From positions 3,954,001-4,018,000 of the forward strand of contig NC_064034.1 of the NCBI RefSeq assembly GCF_932526225.1: a stretch of 64,000 bases of DNA. The letters are read 5' to 3'. The stretch is from Nematostella vectensis (lineage: Eukaryota > Cnidaria > Anthozoa > Actiniaria > Edwardsiidae). Position 1 is the first letter of the stretch. The number at the start of each line of letters is the position of its first letter. Made by a program: the position numbers and the translations under genes. The notes below the pieces were generated by a model that worked only from the letters and a program-made list of their open reading frames with translations, ran no database searches and was not told where the DNA came from. This document shows positions 32,301 to 44,530 of this stretch, in pieces.

Positions 32301-33599
32301 ATGCTTACCTCAAAATAATATATTCTCCTATCATTGTAAACAGTATAGAGAATCTTCTTAAAACTGTAAACATTGGCAAACTGTAAAAAATAAAGATTCC
32401 ATAATAAAAAGAGAGGCTTTGGAAAGCTTGTCAGCAACGTGAACCACAGGTATCCCAAGCTCCCAGTGTGTGATTACGCTACTTTTGACTTAGTTGGTAG
32501 TAATTGTACTATGAAATAAAATCTAAAAAATCTCAAGAATATTTGTACATGATTGTTGTGTCCTCAATGTAGTCAGGATTTAATTTGGGCGAGTAGTTTG
32601 CGAGCTGTGCTGTTGAGTCTCCCACTATATTCATTTCTTAGCAGGCGAGTATCCGAAACCTAGTGGAGAGGGTATGGGATTATTTTGTTGCAATTCTAAT
32701 GGCCTTTCATAGTAGAATGACGGGCTCATTTTAACCCATATGTTTACTACAAACTAAGTCACAATGTTGCATGGTCACACACTGTGAGCTTGGGATACCT
32801 TTGCGTGAACATTGAAAATACAGTATAACTTACTTTAACCTCTTAGTTCCTCCAAGACCAAATACAAGATTAAGAACATATATGAGAGGCAGAGGCCACA
32901 CCTACAATAAAATAATTTAACTTAGTTTTGGACTATACAGTACTACTTTGTGATGGATATCAAAAAACCTTACCTTTATAAAAATCCCTCTATGGAAGTC
33001 TGGAAATTTTATAAATCCAAAGGTTTTGGCACAATACAATACTACCACTGTGGCTGTCATCTGTGGAAGATAACAACATCAAAAGGGGATCAATTAGGGG
33101 ATGACACAGAGATGGGGAAGGGGGCAAATGCTGCCTGTAAAATTCAAGCAGAGGGTTGGATTTATTTTGACTTTCCTGGGACTTTTAAACCGTTCATTTA
33201 TTTAAAAAAACATAGGAAGCCCTAGATCTCGCAATTTATGGCAATACTGTTAGCATAGTTCGCTGGTTATGACATATACTTTATAACTTACCTGCCCAAT
33301 GCCAATAAACTGAAAAGATGGGAACCTGATAAAAAAACAACAACAGAATATTGAAAGCTGCAGCAGTTTTTCTTAAAGCAAGCATGACATTCTGAAAGAT
33401 TTGGACATTCTTGTCCAAATTTAAGTACAAGAAATCTTGTTTAAGTTAAAACTCACTTGTACGACGTTAGGACTCTCTTGTTGACGACCACAATCAGAAA
33501 TGAACACAGTCCGTAAAACAGCGCTGTACAAAGTCTCCTCGCCAGCGAGACCCTCTCTCCAGGAGCCTCCATGTTTACGTAGGAATTTTTGCTCCTCAT
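29335..33599 (-). CDS. SLC35D: SLC35D-type nucleotide-sugar transporter
   Basis: Thirteen exons in transcript order: 33599-33457, 33325-33292, 33060-32974, 32901-32834, 32380-32309, 32029-31961, 31874-31804, 31725-31694, 31137-31045, 30728-30661, 30569-30491, 30403-30321, 29443-29335. They total 1008 nt (335 aa), the usual family length. Recognisable segments in order: [116 protein letters not shown]. These match UDP-sugar (GlcNAc/GlcA) antiporters of Golgi/ER membranes (SLC35D1/D2, fringe connection). About ten hydrophobic helices are expected. The C-tail is proline-rich and ends ARLDV. Introns 4, 9 and 12 hold a MITE, an exon-junction triplication and a nested foldback element. Substrate is not determined by sequence inspection. 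Confidence 0.93.
29637..30087. mobile_element. foldback element in SLC35D intron 12
   Basis: Long inverted arms: atgcctggtgcgcactagtg with gacataacgacataatgacat on the left, and the complement gctatgtcgttatgtcacta with gtgcactaggcat on the right. A second inverted pair (gcccaacataacgacatg and ggtcgttatgttgggc) lies inside. A separate MITE sits in the left arm. Confidence 0.75.
29701..29960. mobile_element. 260 bp MITE nested in the foldback element
   Basis: Begins caggggcggatccagg and ends ctgattcggcccctg, an imperfect terminal inverted repeat of the same kind as the element at 22867-23040. No clear target duplication. Confidence 0.65.
30922..31090 (-). repeat. partial triplication of SLC35D exon 9 3' end and donor
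   Basis: On the minus strand, cctgcagtattgctagcata through gaccttcataag-gtgatt occurs as the true exon end, then a copy without the donor, then a copy with donor and intron start (gtgattaacactagaatct). The extra copies are intronic. Confidence 0.9.
32438..32811. mobile_element. ~370 bp MITE filling SLC35D intron 4
   Basis: Terminal inverted repeats gtgaaccacaggtatcccaa / complement of ttgggatacctttgcgtgaac, continuing into agctcccagtgtgtga / tcacacactgtgagct. Confidence 0.75.
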
Positions 33600-34248
33600 T
33601 ATACTAATCAATAAGCCTGGATGTTCATTGCTCGCATATTTCGTTCGATAAAAAGTTCAACGTGGCCGCCATATCAAATATTTACTCAACCGGCATCCGC
33701 TGATAGAGTTCTGCAGGCACAGAATTTCCGCGAATACAAACCGTATAGTTTCAGTCACAAATCGTAATTTTAGTCACAATTCTTAGGTTATTGTTTTGTC
33801 ATTTTATGTTTCCCTAGAAATTAGATTGGGTATAATTCAGCTGCTACATGCTAGTGTGGTTTGCTTTTCTATTTGTTCTGGTATTTTCACATGAAGAGTC
33901 GATGGGTTACCTGTACATTCGCAAAGGCCGACGGTCTTTTTTCGCAAGGATTTCTGGGTTTGTTTCGCTTTGATCGAAAATAAAACGATGATAAGTGAAC
34001 AAAGGTGAAAAACCTTAACAAACCGCAGCAAAATCCATACATCAAGCGGAGTTTCGTACCTTCTGTCTACCACAGCAAAAGGTAGAGTATATGTTAGTAC
34101 TGTTGACGACTCTAATCTGTCGAATATCGTGCATTTATACAAAACGAAGTACAGCGGAATTAGGGTATCCTGAATTTGTTGCTAAGTGTAATTAATGAAA
34201 TCGAAGAATTTATTAAGATCAAATGTCCTCCAAGTTATTTCTACATAA

Positions 34249-34530
34249 ATGCTAGTGGGTAGATATTAAAGTACCAGTTATGACATTCATATTGAATACT
34301 CATGAATGCTAGTGGGTAGATATTAAAGTACCAGTTATGACATTCATATTGAATACTCATGGAATGCTAGTGGGTAGATATTAGAGTACCAGTTATGACA
34401 TTCATATTGAATACTCATGGAATGCTAGTGGGTAGATATTAAAGTACCAGTTATGACATTCATATTGAATACTCATGAATGCTAGTGGGTAGATATTAAA
34501 GCACCAGTTATGACATTCATATTGAATACT
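34249..34530 (+). repeat. ~57 bp tandem repeat, 5 copies
   Basis: Unit atgctagtgggtagatatta through agtaccagttatgacattca to ttgaatactcatg; copies differ at only a few bases, so recent. Confidence 0.93.
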
Positions 34531-34739
34531 TAAGTTAGAATACTGACTGTCCCATAAGTTTTGTATATCATGAAATTTTGAAATCATAAGTTAATCGAGT
34601 GAGGCTGATAAAACGTGATGATCGAATTTCATGTTGCTCTTTATTTTCAAATTATTTCACATATAAACGTTTTTAATATACAAATGGACCATTCGTCATC
34701 TAAACTGTCTGTATTAAGTGTAATTCATGCTGTAGTCTG

Positions 34740-34822
34740 CAATCTGTAACAAAACTAATGGTACACTTTCCCTCCCCCTTCCTCAATGTTGGAGGGCAAA
34801 TGATCACCTTGCTACTGCTTGT
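34740..34822. mobile_element. truncated MITE copy (left half)
   Basis: caatctgtaacaaaactaat through caccttgctactgcttgt is nearly identical to 36140-36222, then diverges. Confidence 0.75.
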
Positions 34823-36138
34823 AACGCAACGACAATACAACTATGCGAACATCAAAATAGGATCGCGCGTAAAATTGGACAGAAGCTTCAGAGACGACTA
34901 TTTTTCATTGTAAACAATCTCATCTGTTTCTTCATATAAGAAATACCGCCTAAGAAGAATTTATTATGTGAGAGATTTTCACTAAAAATTTAGTCACGCA
35001 AGCTTGTCTCGGGGAGAAGGTCATTTCAATAAATTCATCTGTTTTACAATAGTTTTGCTAAATATCCGACACTTTGACACACAGTTATGCTTGAAGAATT
35101 CAAGCAAAGTGTATGCAATGCTTTTTCTGTGGAGCATTCGCTAAAATCGATGGCTACAGACTATGTCTTTTGTTCTTGCTTATGTGGCTCAACGATTAAC
35201 ATCAACGGTTAACCATTTTAAAATTGTTTAAAAAATACCTCACGAAAGAAATTCGAACTCTAAAATAATACAGTAACAACTTGAGATTCAAGCTCATAAA
35301 TTGACACTAGTTTTGTTTGAATGAGGGTTTGGAGAGAGAGCTCATGGTAGACGGTTGACCGTCGTTTTACTAAGATAAAAAGGAAGTCCATTTTTATATA
35401 AACAGTCTACCACGGTTGACCGTTCAAAAAAGCCTTAATATATATTTCAAATCATTTGTAAGCTTCGTATACCAAAATTGCTTTGTGATGGCAATAGAAT
35501 AGACGAATGATTGAAGAAATCCTGCTACCATGAGTGGGAATAATATTTTTCTAAAAATGGTAGACCGTACACGGTCCACACCCGCTTTTTCGCACTGCCA
35601 TGCTAAATGTATAAACACTAGTTGTGATGTACATTGAAAATGAAATGAGACGAGGCTCTCATGTTTTCTACAACAGATAAACCACCTATTTATCGCTTTC
35701 TTTTGTCGATTTGTTATTTATTGTTTAATTGGGAAATACTTATTAGGTGATGATCTTTTTAGTCTCTATGCCTTTATTTATTACCTAAATTGGCCATAAA
35801 AGCGGTGTTTTTCCGCTAAATACTCCGAGGGATGGCTGCTTTTGCAAATGGAGACAATCGACACGATATATAGACAGTCATCGAATAAATTTTATATTTT
35901 ACAAAATTATTGTCTGCAAATATCCTAGCGCACCTTCTTTAAATTCAAATTAATTGAATAAAATATTCCAGATAGCGCATATATATCCCAAAAGTATTTT
36001 CTGGGGACTTCAACATCTTTACTTCAAGCTCGAATAATTAATAGATTGAAAAACTTTCATTAGGGTATGCGAATAAAGAGAATACATTTTAAGAAATCGA
36101 TGATAAGCGTGACAAATTCCAATCATTCCACTTCTGAG

Positions 36139-36322
36139 ACAATCTGTAACAAAACTAATGGGACACTTTCCCTCCCCCTTCCTCAATGTTGGAGGGCAAA
36201 TGATCACCTTGCTACTGCTTGTGTTTTGAGCTGAAAAATCGCCTCTAACCAATATTAATCGGGGGAGAGGGTTGGCGGTTGTTCGTATGGGAAGTGTCCC
36301 ACTTACTTTTGTTGTGGATTGT
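36139..36322. mobile_element. 184 bp MITE, full copy
   Basis: The left end acaatctgtaacaaaactaa and right end (complement of cttacttttgttgtggattgt) are imperfect ~34 bp inverted repeats, including gggacactttccc / gggaagtgtccc. Confidence 0.78.
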
Positions 36323-37231
36323 AGCTCGTCCTGTAACTTGTTGTAAATAGTCTTTTTACATCTTCTATTATCTGTTGTAATTATGTAGTTTTTAAAGGGT
36401 CCGCAGTAAATGGCCATGCTGTTGCGGCTACCCCGCCTATTGTGGTGAAGCTAATAAAATAAAATAAACAGGGCAAGGGGCTGAGTTAGAAAATAAAAAT
36501 AAAGGAGCAGTAGATCACCCTGTTAAAAGGTTTTTGGATTCCCCTTCCTACCTAACATTAATAAAGTTCCAGGTTCCCCTTTGTGTACCCAATCCCCCCA
36601 TTTATTCTCCAAGCCCCTCCCCTTTTAAAAATCGAACACTCTAAGCACATGTTTGAATTTAAATACTTGAACCCATTAACTAATGCACTTGTCATTTGTT
36701 TCCACTGCCCCCACACCCTCACAACATAGCAGGGAAAGTTACAACACACAGCAGCAGATTTCAACTTATTCCACTGCCTACCACAGAAGTTTATCTTACC
36801 AAATTCTCTGCAACCCAGGAGCACATTTCAATCCATTTCTATGGGATTACAAGCACCACTATTACTGTCACACATTGGTTCTGAGAATGTATGAAAACTT
36901 CTATAATGTGTGAAGAGGCTACAAAAGCCCCCCCCCCCCCCACCCCTCATGCACATGCATAATATGACTCTAAAAACATAATTCAAAAATTACAGTTACA
37001 GTGAATGGGCCAATGTCACCCATTTTTCAGGACAGTGGGATAAACATGAGTGATAAATATGGAAGTATATGAAAAAAGTACCTCATTTTCATGAATACTT
37101 TAATGCTGTAAAAAGTTTGACTGCCCAAAATCAGGAAACAAATTGTTTCTTTTTCTTCAATTACAACAATTTGTCTTGTATCCTGATCCGAAATGACATT
37201 GACTCATTTCTAATGTGTACCCTGTTTTTAG

Positions 37232-40155
37232 ATGAGTGAGGATGTCAAGTTTAGCCTGTCATCTTTTGTTCAACAAGAAAGAAAAAGGTCTCACAGCCAA
37301 AGTGAGCAAGAAACCTTAAGTAGTGATTCAGGTATGTTATATATATGTTTTATAGTACAGGCCACATCCAACTGAGTGCGGGGGGGGGGGGATAAACTGC
37401 CCTACCCTGATCAACCCCCCCTGACCAAGGAAAGTAAGTGTAGATTTGAATAGTGCTAAAAAGATAGATATTGACAGATGTTTCGAGGCTACTACCTCTT
37501 CATTAGTGTCTAGTTGCAACTGGAAAATTGAGTGGGCATTCAAGAATTTAGAGGAATTTAAAGTCAACATTTTGGTTTAAGTGTTCTATGTTTGAAGATT
37601 GCATGTGCTTCCTCTTCTCTGTGGGCTATTCTAGTTTTGTATATTTATCTTTTACTTGTATTCTGATAGCAGGGGGATCCCCTCTCCAAGTCGTCTTTGT
37701 GAATGACCTTGTTGCAGTGGGTGATGATCAAGAGGGTGACGACTCGTTTGGACTGCCAGATGCCACTAAATACTCTGGTGAAGTCAACCCACACTTTAAC
37801 CCAGCAGGTTTGAAAGCACATCATTGTTTGTATTATAAAATGATTTAAATAAACGAGCTTGTATTAACTGTAAAACTCACACAAATATTAATTTTGTATA
37901 CCGCTTTTATGGAAGTATCCCTTCTCAGAACTCTTATACGTCTTGCATAAAGGCTGTTTCAGACATAACAGACACAAATGGAATTGTTCCAACTAGTCCC
38001 GTTTATGTGAGCCTTTAGTTATTTGTTTTTCACTGTAATAGGGTACCGTTGTTTCTAGTACTTATTCTTTTATTTTAATTGCTAGATTTCCCTTTATTCG
38101 CATTATTTTTTCAGACCTTTTCTTTCATTAGAAACAGTATATTTTTTCAATAGTTTACCGTGTACTCAAAATATCCCTGCGAAGAGCTGTAGCACATTTT
38201 GAAATGTGCTTTAAAAAAAACCCAGTAATATTAGTTTCATTAGAAACAGTATATTTTTTCAATAGTTTACCGTGTATTCAAAGTATCCCTGCGAAGAGCT
38301 GTAGCACATTTTGAAATGTGCTTTTTTCGCCCCAGATCAGGTTGATGGTCTTCCTGTGTTCACCCGTCACGATCGAGGCATATCTCTGCAGACAACAATG
38401 GAGATCTGTGTAGGTAACAAGTTCGACCCACGCTACGTATGTGACCGACCTCCAGTAGAAATCAACGAGTGCGCTACCTTCATTATTGATCTCACAAAGA
38501 TCGAAAATAAGACCCTCGGCTCAGATGCCGATTTCGGACGGCATTCAAGTCCCTCGCGATTCATCACCGCTAGATTTGACAGCGATGGCTCTGTGATTGA
38601 CATGACCACTCTGAAGAGTAGCGCAGATGCAGAGTTACCGCCGGCGGCGGGCTATGTGAATTACAGGCTCAAGCGGCAGTACAGCTGGCATAGGTGGAGA
38701 AAGGGCTTCACGAGAATTCTCACTCGTGTAGAGAAAGATGGCAAATCAAACAGGTATGGGGTACTACAGTATAAAGTTCCTCCTGAAGAGATCATAGTTC
38801 AGAATGGAATGGAACTTTCTAAGGGAAGGAACGAAATTTCTCAGGAAAAGGTGGCAAAGAATCATGGAACGGAACTTACCGACCGACGGGGTTTCTCCAC
38901 CAAAAGTAGAGACAACACTACAAGCGGCTCAAACCTAAACTTGCATTCTGGTGTAAAGGAGTTAAAAACAGTTAATAGAAGGGTTGTCCCTGAAACTGAT
39001 ACAAATATTTGTACTATAGTCACATCGTCAGAGATATCTCAGCCGGGAGTGGGCAGTGAAAGCAGTAACTACGCTGAACCCCACTCTTCATCTACGGCTG
39101 ACTCAGCGAAAGCTGATATCTATAACATACTGAAGGGGGTCAATTCCGAGAGGCCAAAGACTATGGAATCGAAGTTATTGCCAGATACATCAAAGCTGTT
39201 AAAGCTCCTCGAGAGGGGAGACTTCATGCGTGACGTGTCATTCAGTACGTCCGTCAAAGAAAATGGCGCAAATACATTGAATGTGCGAACCTTTGCTATG
39301 GGCGAGGTTCAGAAACAATGGCTAAAATCGTTCTGTTCGGGAGGGAAACCGAGATCATGCGCAAGTATAAAAATGACATGTAAGATTGGAGATCATTTTC
39401 TAACTACCGTGAGCTGCCCACTACCTATGTTCGTGCGGAAAGATGACAGCAGCGCTAACCCAAGAGTTCTCCTTGCAATGATGACGAGCATGACCCATGA
39501 TAAGACGGATTACGAGTATCTCGCGATTAATCTCCGCAGGGCTGGTGTCACCAGTATGGTATACGGCACCGATTACACGGAGGGCGTGCGTGGATTGGAG
39601 TTAGGATTCCCTGTTCAAGACACTAAAAACATCCATTTTTACTGCTTCGATGCAGTCAGAGCTTCCATTGAAAACAAGCTCGGTGCTTTGAAAATGCCGC
39701 TGCCCGAGAGAGAAGTCCTTTTGAAGCAGATTTTTGGCAGTGGTGAGCAAGACATGTACTGTTTGGTGTCTCAGAACACCGAGGCGGCTTACAATACGCT
39801 ATTGAGCACTTTCCAGAAAAAATGGCCAATGGCCTTCTGTACTTGGTTTTCAAACACGGATTGTGGCAAGGATTCGATAGATGATACAATTAAGAGGGGC
39901 ATGATCAAGGCCGTACGTGCAAAGGGGGGCTTAGGGCCAGCCAAGTACAGCAACAAGCATAACCTCACATATCTAGACAGTGTCATTAGCGAGATGAGTG
40001 ATCTGCGTACAGATATCGCCGAGATTCACGATTTGGTGAAGAGTAAGGCGGTAGAAGGCCAGCTTGCGGAGTTTGTCAAGGCGATGTATAACATGGGAGA
40101 CTTCCGGTTAGCGGAGGGTTATAAGCACTTGGGAGTGTCTTTTCTTTCAATGTAG
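37232..40155 (+). CDS. three-exon gene with a degenerate DDE-transposase-like domain (candidate domesticated transposase)
   Basis: Exons 37232-37331, 37673-37807 and 38336-40155 join in frame (684 aa, stop TAG). The ATG directly follows an acceptor-like tttttag, so a 5' UTR exon may lie upstream. Residues 1-78 are polar/acidic. The main exon includes HRWRKGFTRILTRVEKDG, then RYGVLQYKV, a low-complexity linker, and a C-terminal half with GDHFLTTVSC, YGTDYTEGV, WPMAFCTWF, GGLGPAKYSN and FVKAMYNMGDFRLAEGYKHL. From memory this order resembles a large family of uncharacterised cnidarian Mutator-like transposase relatives with VDxTxNxGDFxVT, GTDG, GLG-P and NExLN blocks. Here the first acid (VD) and the last (NE) are not recognisable and only the middle D remains, suggesting loss of catalysis. 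Identity is tentative; it could be an unrelated anthozoan protein. Confidence 0.6.
38123..38335 (+). repeat. tandem duplication (~100 bp) across an intron 3' end and acceptor
   Basis: tttcattagaaacagtatat through tagcacattttgaaatgtgct occurs at 38123-38225 and 38235-38335. Both copies end in a cccag acceptor-like site; the second is the acceptor used by the long exon. The perfect hairpin agcacatttTGaaatgtgct is in each. Confidence 0.9.
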
Positions 40156-40875
40156 CCAAAAAGAATCGGGGGCTATTTCCCGTTGATTTAGCCTAGCAGA
40201 AAGTTTAATATATAGATTTAGGCACTGCCTAAAAGCAGAGCCTGCGTGGATGCACTTTTTTAGCAATACTTGTAGCAAATTTAAGGATATAGGGGATGCA
40301 AACTAGCTTTGGACTAGTATTATTTTATATCCATTTCCAAGTAAATCCTGGTGTCTTGGGTACATTACTAATTTCTGACATGACCCCCACCCCCTGGGGT
40401 TTGACTCTCCAAAAAAGTAGATGGGGTGTAGATAATCATCTTTTAGGGTATAACCTTCACCCAACTACTATCCCTCAGGGGGTGTTTAATGGTTATTCTG
40501 ATACTGCTATCCTTTTGGGGTATCAAATTAATGAATTTTTGTATTCAATAACAACTGATATATTTACCTGCCTCCACTCCCCCAGGAAGACTACCCAGGA
40601 TTATGATGGATGAATGAATTGAATTGAGCACGAGAATGACAATAAATACTTTTATTAACAAATGGGTGCCTTTTAGAGAATGCTTGTTTTTATTATCATT
40701 GTGCAAATGCACCATTATTTGACATGAAAAAGTCAAAGCTGAGATCCAGCAGTATGGGATTGCTTTTAGTAGGAAAGTGGTTTATACACGTAAGTAGGAA
40801 AAATGCATGATGTTAAAAAAGGTGTTATTCTGAATTATTAAAAATCATGGCTTTTAATTTAAAAGCATTTATTTA

Positions 40876-41210
40876 GGCTGGTGTCTTATCACATATAATT
40901 TGGTTGTGAAAAATTGTGCAAGCCATAATAGAAATAATATTGTATTGACACAGGAAATTAAAATGGTTCATTCAAAATTATTCATTTCTAAAGTTAGGCT
41001 CGTGTCCTATCCTTTATAATTTGGCTATGAAAAATTGTGCACACCAAAATATAGATATTGCAATGACATAAAAAAATAAAATGGTTCATTCAAAACGTAT
41101 TCATGTATAAAATTATGCTTGTGTCTTATCATTGATAATTTGGCAATGAAATCATGCACAACCTAATAAAATATTGTATTGTCATGAGAACCTATTGGTT
41201 ATCTAGATCA
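40876..41210 (+). repeat. ~120 bp tandem repeat, ~3 diverged copies
   Basis: Units start near ggctggtgtcttatca, ggctcgtgtcctatcc and tgcttgtgtcttatca, and share ataatttgg and tggttcattcaaa. Confidence 0.8.
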
Positions 41211-41250
41211 AGAATAATAAAATATAACGGTTAGGATATTTTTGAAATAT

Positions 41251-41452
41251 ATATTATACACCTATTTCAAACAAGGTATTGCATTGGAGGATCAATGTGT
41301 GGTAACACTGATTGGTTCATTCAAAAGACACACAAAAAGAAATATGGGTAGGCTTTGATCTATGCTTATTTGTTGGCTCATTTAATATCTTTGAAGCACT
41401 GCAGTTTGTGACATTGGTATTGCAACCTCATTTGAAATAGGTGTATTATATA
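41251..41452. mobile_element. ~200 bp MITE
   Basis: Inverted ends atattatacacctatttcaa / complement of tttgaaataggtgtattata, extending into aggtattgca / tgcaacct. Confidence 0.7.
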
Positions 41453-41490
41453 AAATAATAAATGTTAAAACATGTATTAATAAAGAGACA

Positions 41491-41590
41491 ACAGTTTGTC
41501 TACCACGTAACAATTAATTTCCATATTTAGAGGAGGCACCAAAAGCACTCCCCTAAATATGGAAATCAATATATGTGGAAGACAAACTGC
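41491..41590. repeat. 100 bp near-perfect palindrome
   Basis: Arms acagtttgtctaccac ... tttccatatttagaggag and ctcccctaaatatggaaa ... gtggaagacaaactgc pair over about 45 bp with a short loop (gcaccaaaagca). Either a tiny foldback element or a hairpin-forming site. Confidence 0.85.
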
Positions 41591-42429
41591 TTGGCCCCAC
41601 CACTGCTGCCGCCTACAGCTGCATCACCTCTTTTTATCTTGTTGTTGTTCTTCTCTATAAAAAAAGGATGAAAGAAGTATCAAATTATATATTTTCCAAA
41701 CGTTAGGGCTCACCTAAAATACACCAATAAACACCATCTAGAATCTATGTATCATATCAATTAATTAATGGGTCATGTAAATATGCGATTTCTTTTATTT
41801 TATGCTGTAATTGACACACAACAACCTTGCAAAACATCTTTGAGAACTGAGGGAAAAAAAGCATAAATGTGTCAGATAAATAAGACCTGACTGGAATCAT
41901 TTAGCCATATTTCGTTTATAGTATCAAAGTGAATTGGGTTCATTTACACCCAAATATTGATATACAGCTTACTTTTTAAATAATTTATCAGTGTTTTTTT
42001 TACACTTACCTCATTAAGTGGAAAAAAAGGAATTAATACCTACCTGGTCCCCCTAAGAAAAAAGCTCTTATGTTGTATGCAAAGTAAAGAAGGATTTCAA
42101 AAATACAAACTTACTTTGTGTTAGAATATCTTTCTCCATGTTTATAATCAGCAATCAGTCAAATGTAAAACAGTTTAGAATCTAACCTACAGTGTGTTTA
42201 CAATTAGTGTATGTAGCATCTACACATTCATCTGGTATCTGCAAATGATATAGTCTGCTATGGCAGTTTGCTAATAGGACTTTATGCTTGTACTCCTGGA
42301 TTTCAAAATAGTACACCTGTCATGTACAGTATCTTTTATTGAAAATTGTTGTGCAAAATTGATATTTTAACTTTAAAAGGGGTAACATCAAAACTTTGAA
42401 ACTTTTAGAAATATGACAGATCACCACCT

Positions 42430-42670
42430 ACAATATGTATGTATACGAGATTTAACTAAAACACAACTATAATATTTATGAAACATCTGAGGTAACAAAA
42501 ACACAACTATCATAATTATGCATTATTTTATGCAACAAAAACTATAATAATTATGCATTATATTTTGGGTGCCAAAACTAAACCCAACTATGATGTTTAT
42601 GCAATATTTGAGGTGACAAGAAATAAGACAACTATTATATTTTGAAATATTTGAGTTGACAAAAACAAAC
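42430..42670 (+). repeat. irregular ~55 bp tandem repeat, ~4 copies
   Basis: Shared core aaaacacaactataatattt with gaggtgac(a)aa spacers. Confidence 0.7.
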
Positions 42671-44299
42671 ACGTGTATAATATTTCTCTTTCGGATAGGC
42701 CTTTTGATTACTGTACACGAAGTTTACACACAATTATAATGCAGAACGAGAATTTCACTCAACAGAGTTGGGCTTAACAGTTTCAGCTTATTATGCAGTT
42801 TACACAACCAAGCTAAGTATGCCACATCTGGCACACTTAGCTTGATAAATAAACTAAATGACAAATAAACTAATTCTGCATTACTGATTCTAGTTTGCTT
42901 TATTTGAGGTATTTGCTCTTACTCTCAATAGAAAATGATAGCCTTAGTCTAAGAAGAAGAAAGAAAACAAATAAGAATATCGATACAATTACAAAAGAAT
43001 ACCGATACAATATAGACATTATTTTACTGAAACTGCGAACTTGTAGAAAACTTCCTCCTCTCCCAACTCCAAGACCTTAACATCAACGTAGGACTCTACC
43101 GTTTCTATTCCTATTAGGCGCATCAATGGCCTTATTAAAGCACTCAATTCTCTCAGAGCTAAGTTCCCATTTGTTACCCCTCGTCGCTTCTGTTACGGGC
43201 AAAATCGTCTCTCTTGAAACGGGAGTTGGGAACATTGCTTTCCTCATGTCCAAGTTTTTGCAGTCTCTTGTCAAGCTACACGGTGATCAATGGGATCTTA
43301 TATTTGATTTTTCTGCATACAAATACTCTTTAGAGTGTTCTAGAGAAATCGAGTTTTGGCTCGATAACTGTAATAAGCTCAATGGGCGTGCCCTAACAGA
43401 GTACTCATTACCTACTACTATTGTTTATTCCGACGCCAGCGCGTTGTCCTGTGGAGGATGTGTATTACAAATTGATTCAGAAGAATTTGATTTATACTTC
43501 CGTGCTTTCTCTACTTTAGAGGTTAATCTAGACAGCAATGCCAGAGAGTTACTCGCAATTTTATATGGCCTCAGATCGTGTAGGTCAAAGTGTTTACAGA
43601 TAACCGCAATACTGCTATTATCACAGCTAGAGGAAGTAACTCGTTACGTCTCCACTCGTTAGCCTTTCAGATTTGTGAGTATTGTTCTCTTTACAACATT
43701 TTACTTGAAGTTGATTGGATCCCTCGTTCGCTTAATGAATATACCGATTCCATAAGTCGTATTGTTGACTATGATGACTGGGCTATTTCTCAAGCATTCT
43801 TTTCCCACGTTAGTAAGCTTTTTGGGCCGTTCGAAATTGACCGTTTCGCATCTTCTCTCACAAATAAGTGCGCACGTTTCTACTCAAAGTTTTGGTGTCC
43901 TGGTTGTGAAGGTGTAGACGCCTTTTCTACTGCTTGGGAAGGCGTTAATAACTATTTGGTGCCACCTGTGTATCTAGTTTCACGTGCTATCAGTCACTTA
44001 GAAGTGTCTGGTGCGACAGGCGTTATCATTGTTCCCAAGTGGACTTTTGCTAGCTTTTGGCCTTTTTTTTTCCTTCCGGTGACCCTAGATATTCAGTTTT
44101 TCAAATTTTTAAATTTTCGGATCCTACTGGGATTTTTTACAGCACCCATCTTAATTGTCCTACTATTTTTGGTATGCATTCCTTTACGTCTCCAGTCTTA
44201 GTTGTTTACCTTGACGCCAGGTTTTCTTTATCAAATAGGATCACCAATGCTCCATAGTTGAACATGAATGTTTCTTCCCAAGTAAAGAATAGTAAGCTT

Positions 44300-44530
44300 T
44301 ATAGCTAATAATGGTTCTTTATAGCGATAAAGAACACTTTATATATAGCTATGAATGAACGCTTTATAGCAATAACTGCACGCTTTATAGCAATAAATAA
44401 ATGCATTATAGCGCTAAATAGCGATGAATGGACGCTTTATAGCGATGAACGAACGCTTTATAGCAAAGAACGAACGCTTTATAGCGAGTAACGAACGCTT
44501 TATAGCGAGTAACGAACGCTTTGTAGCGAT
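44300..44530 (+). repeat. ~21 bp tandem repeat inside the retroelement
   Basis: Unit cgctttatagcgatgaacgaa with variants (agcaaag, agcgagta), about ten copies between the RNase H and recombinase regions. Confidence 0.85.

Larger units (their letters stand above)
33600..37231. other. intergenic region with repeats only
   Basis: AT-rich; holds the SLC35D 5' flank, a 5-copy tandem repeat and MITE copies listed separately. Short reading frames here look random; no exon chain found. Confidence 0.55.
40156..43083. other. AT-rich intergenic region with repeats
   Basis: AATAAA at 40641-40646 may serve the upstream gene. The rest holds tandem repeats, a MITE and a long palindrome listed separately; no exons recognised. 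Confidence 0.55.

Noticed and set aside
35336-35412. Repeated acggttgaccgt motifs suggesting an operator or MITE
   Set aside because: Copies are direct and imperfectly mirrored, with no consistent ends; not enough to call an element.
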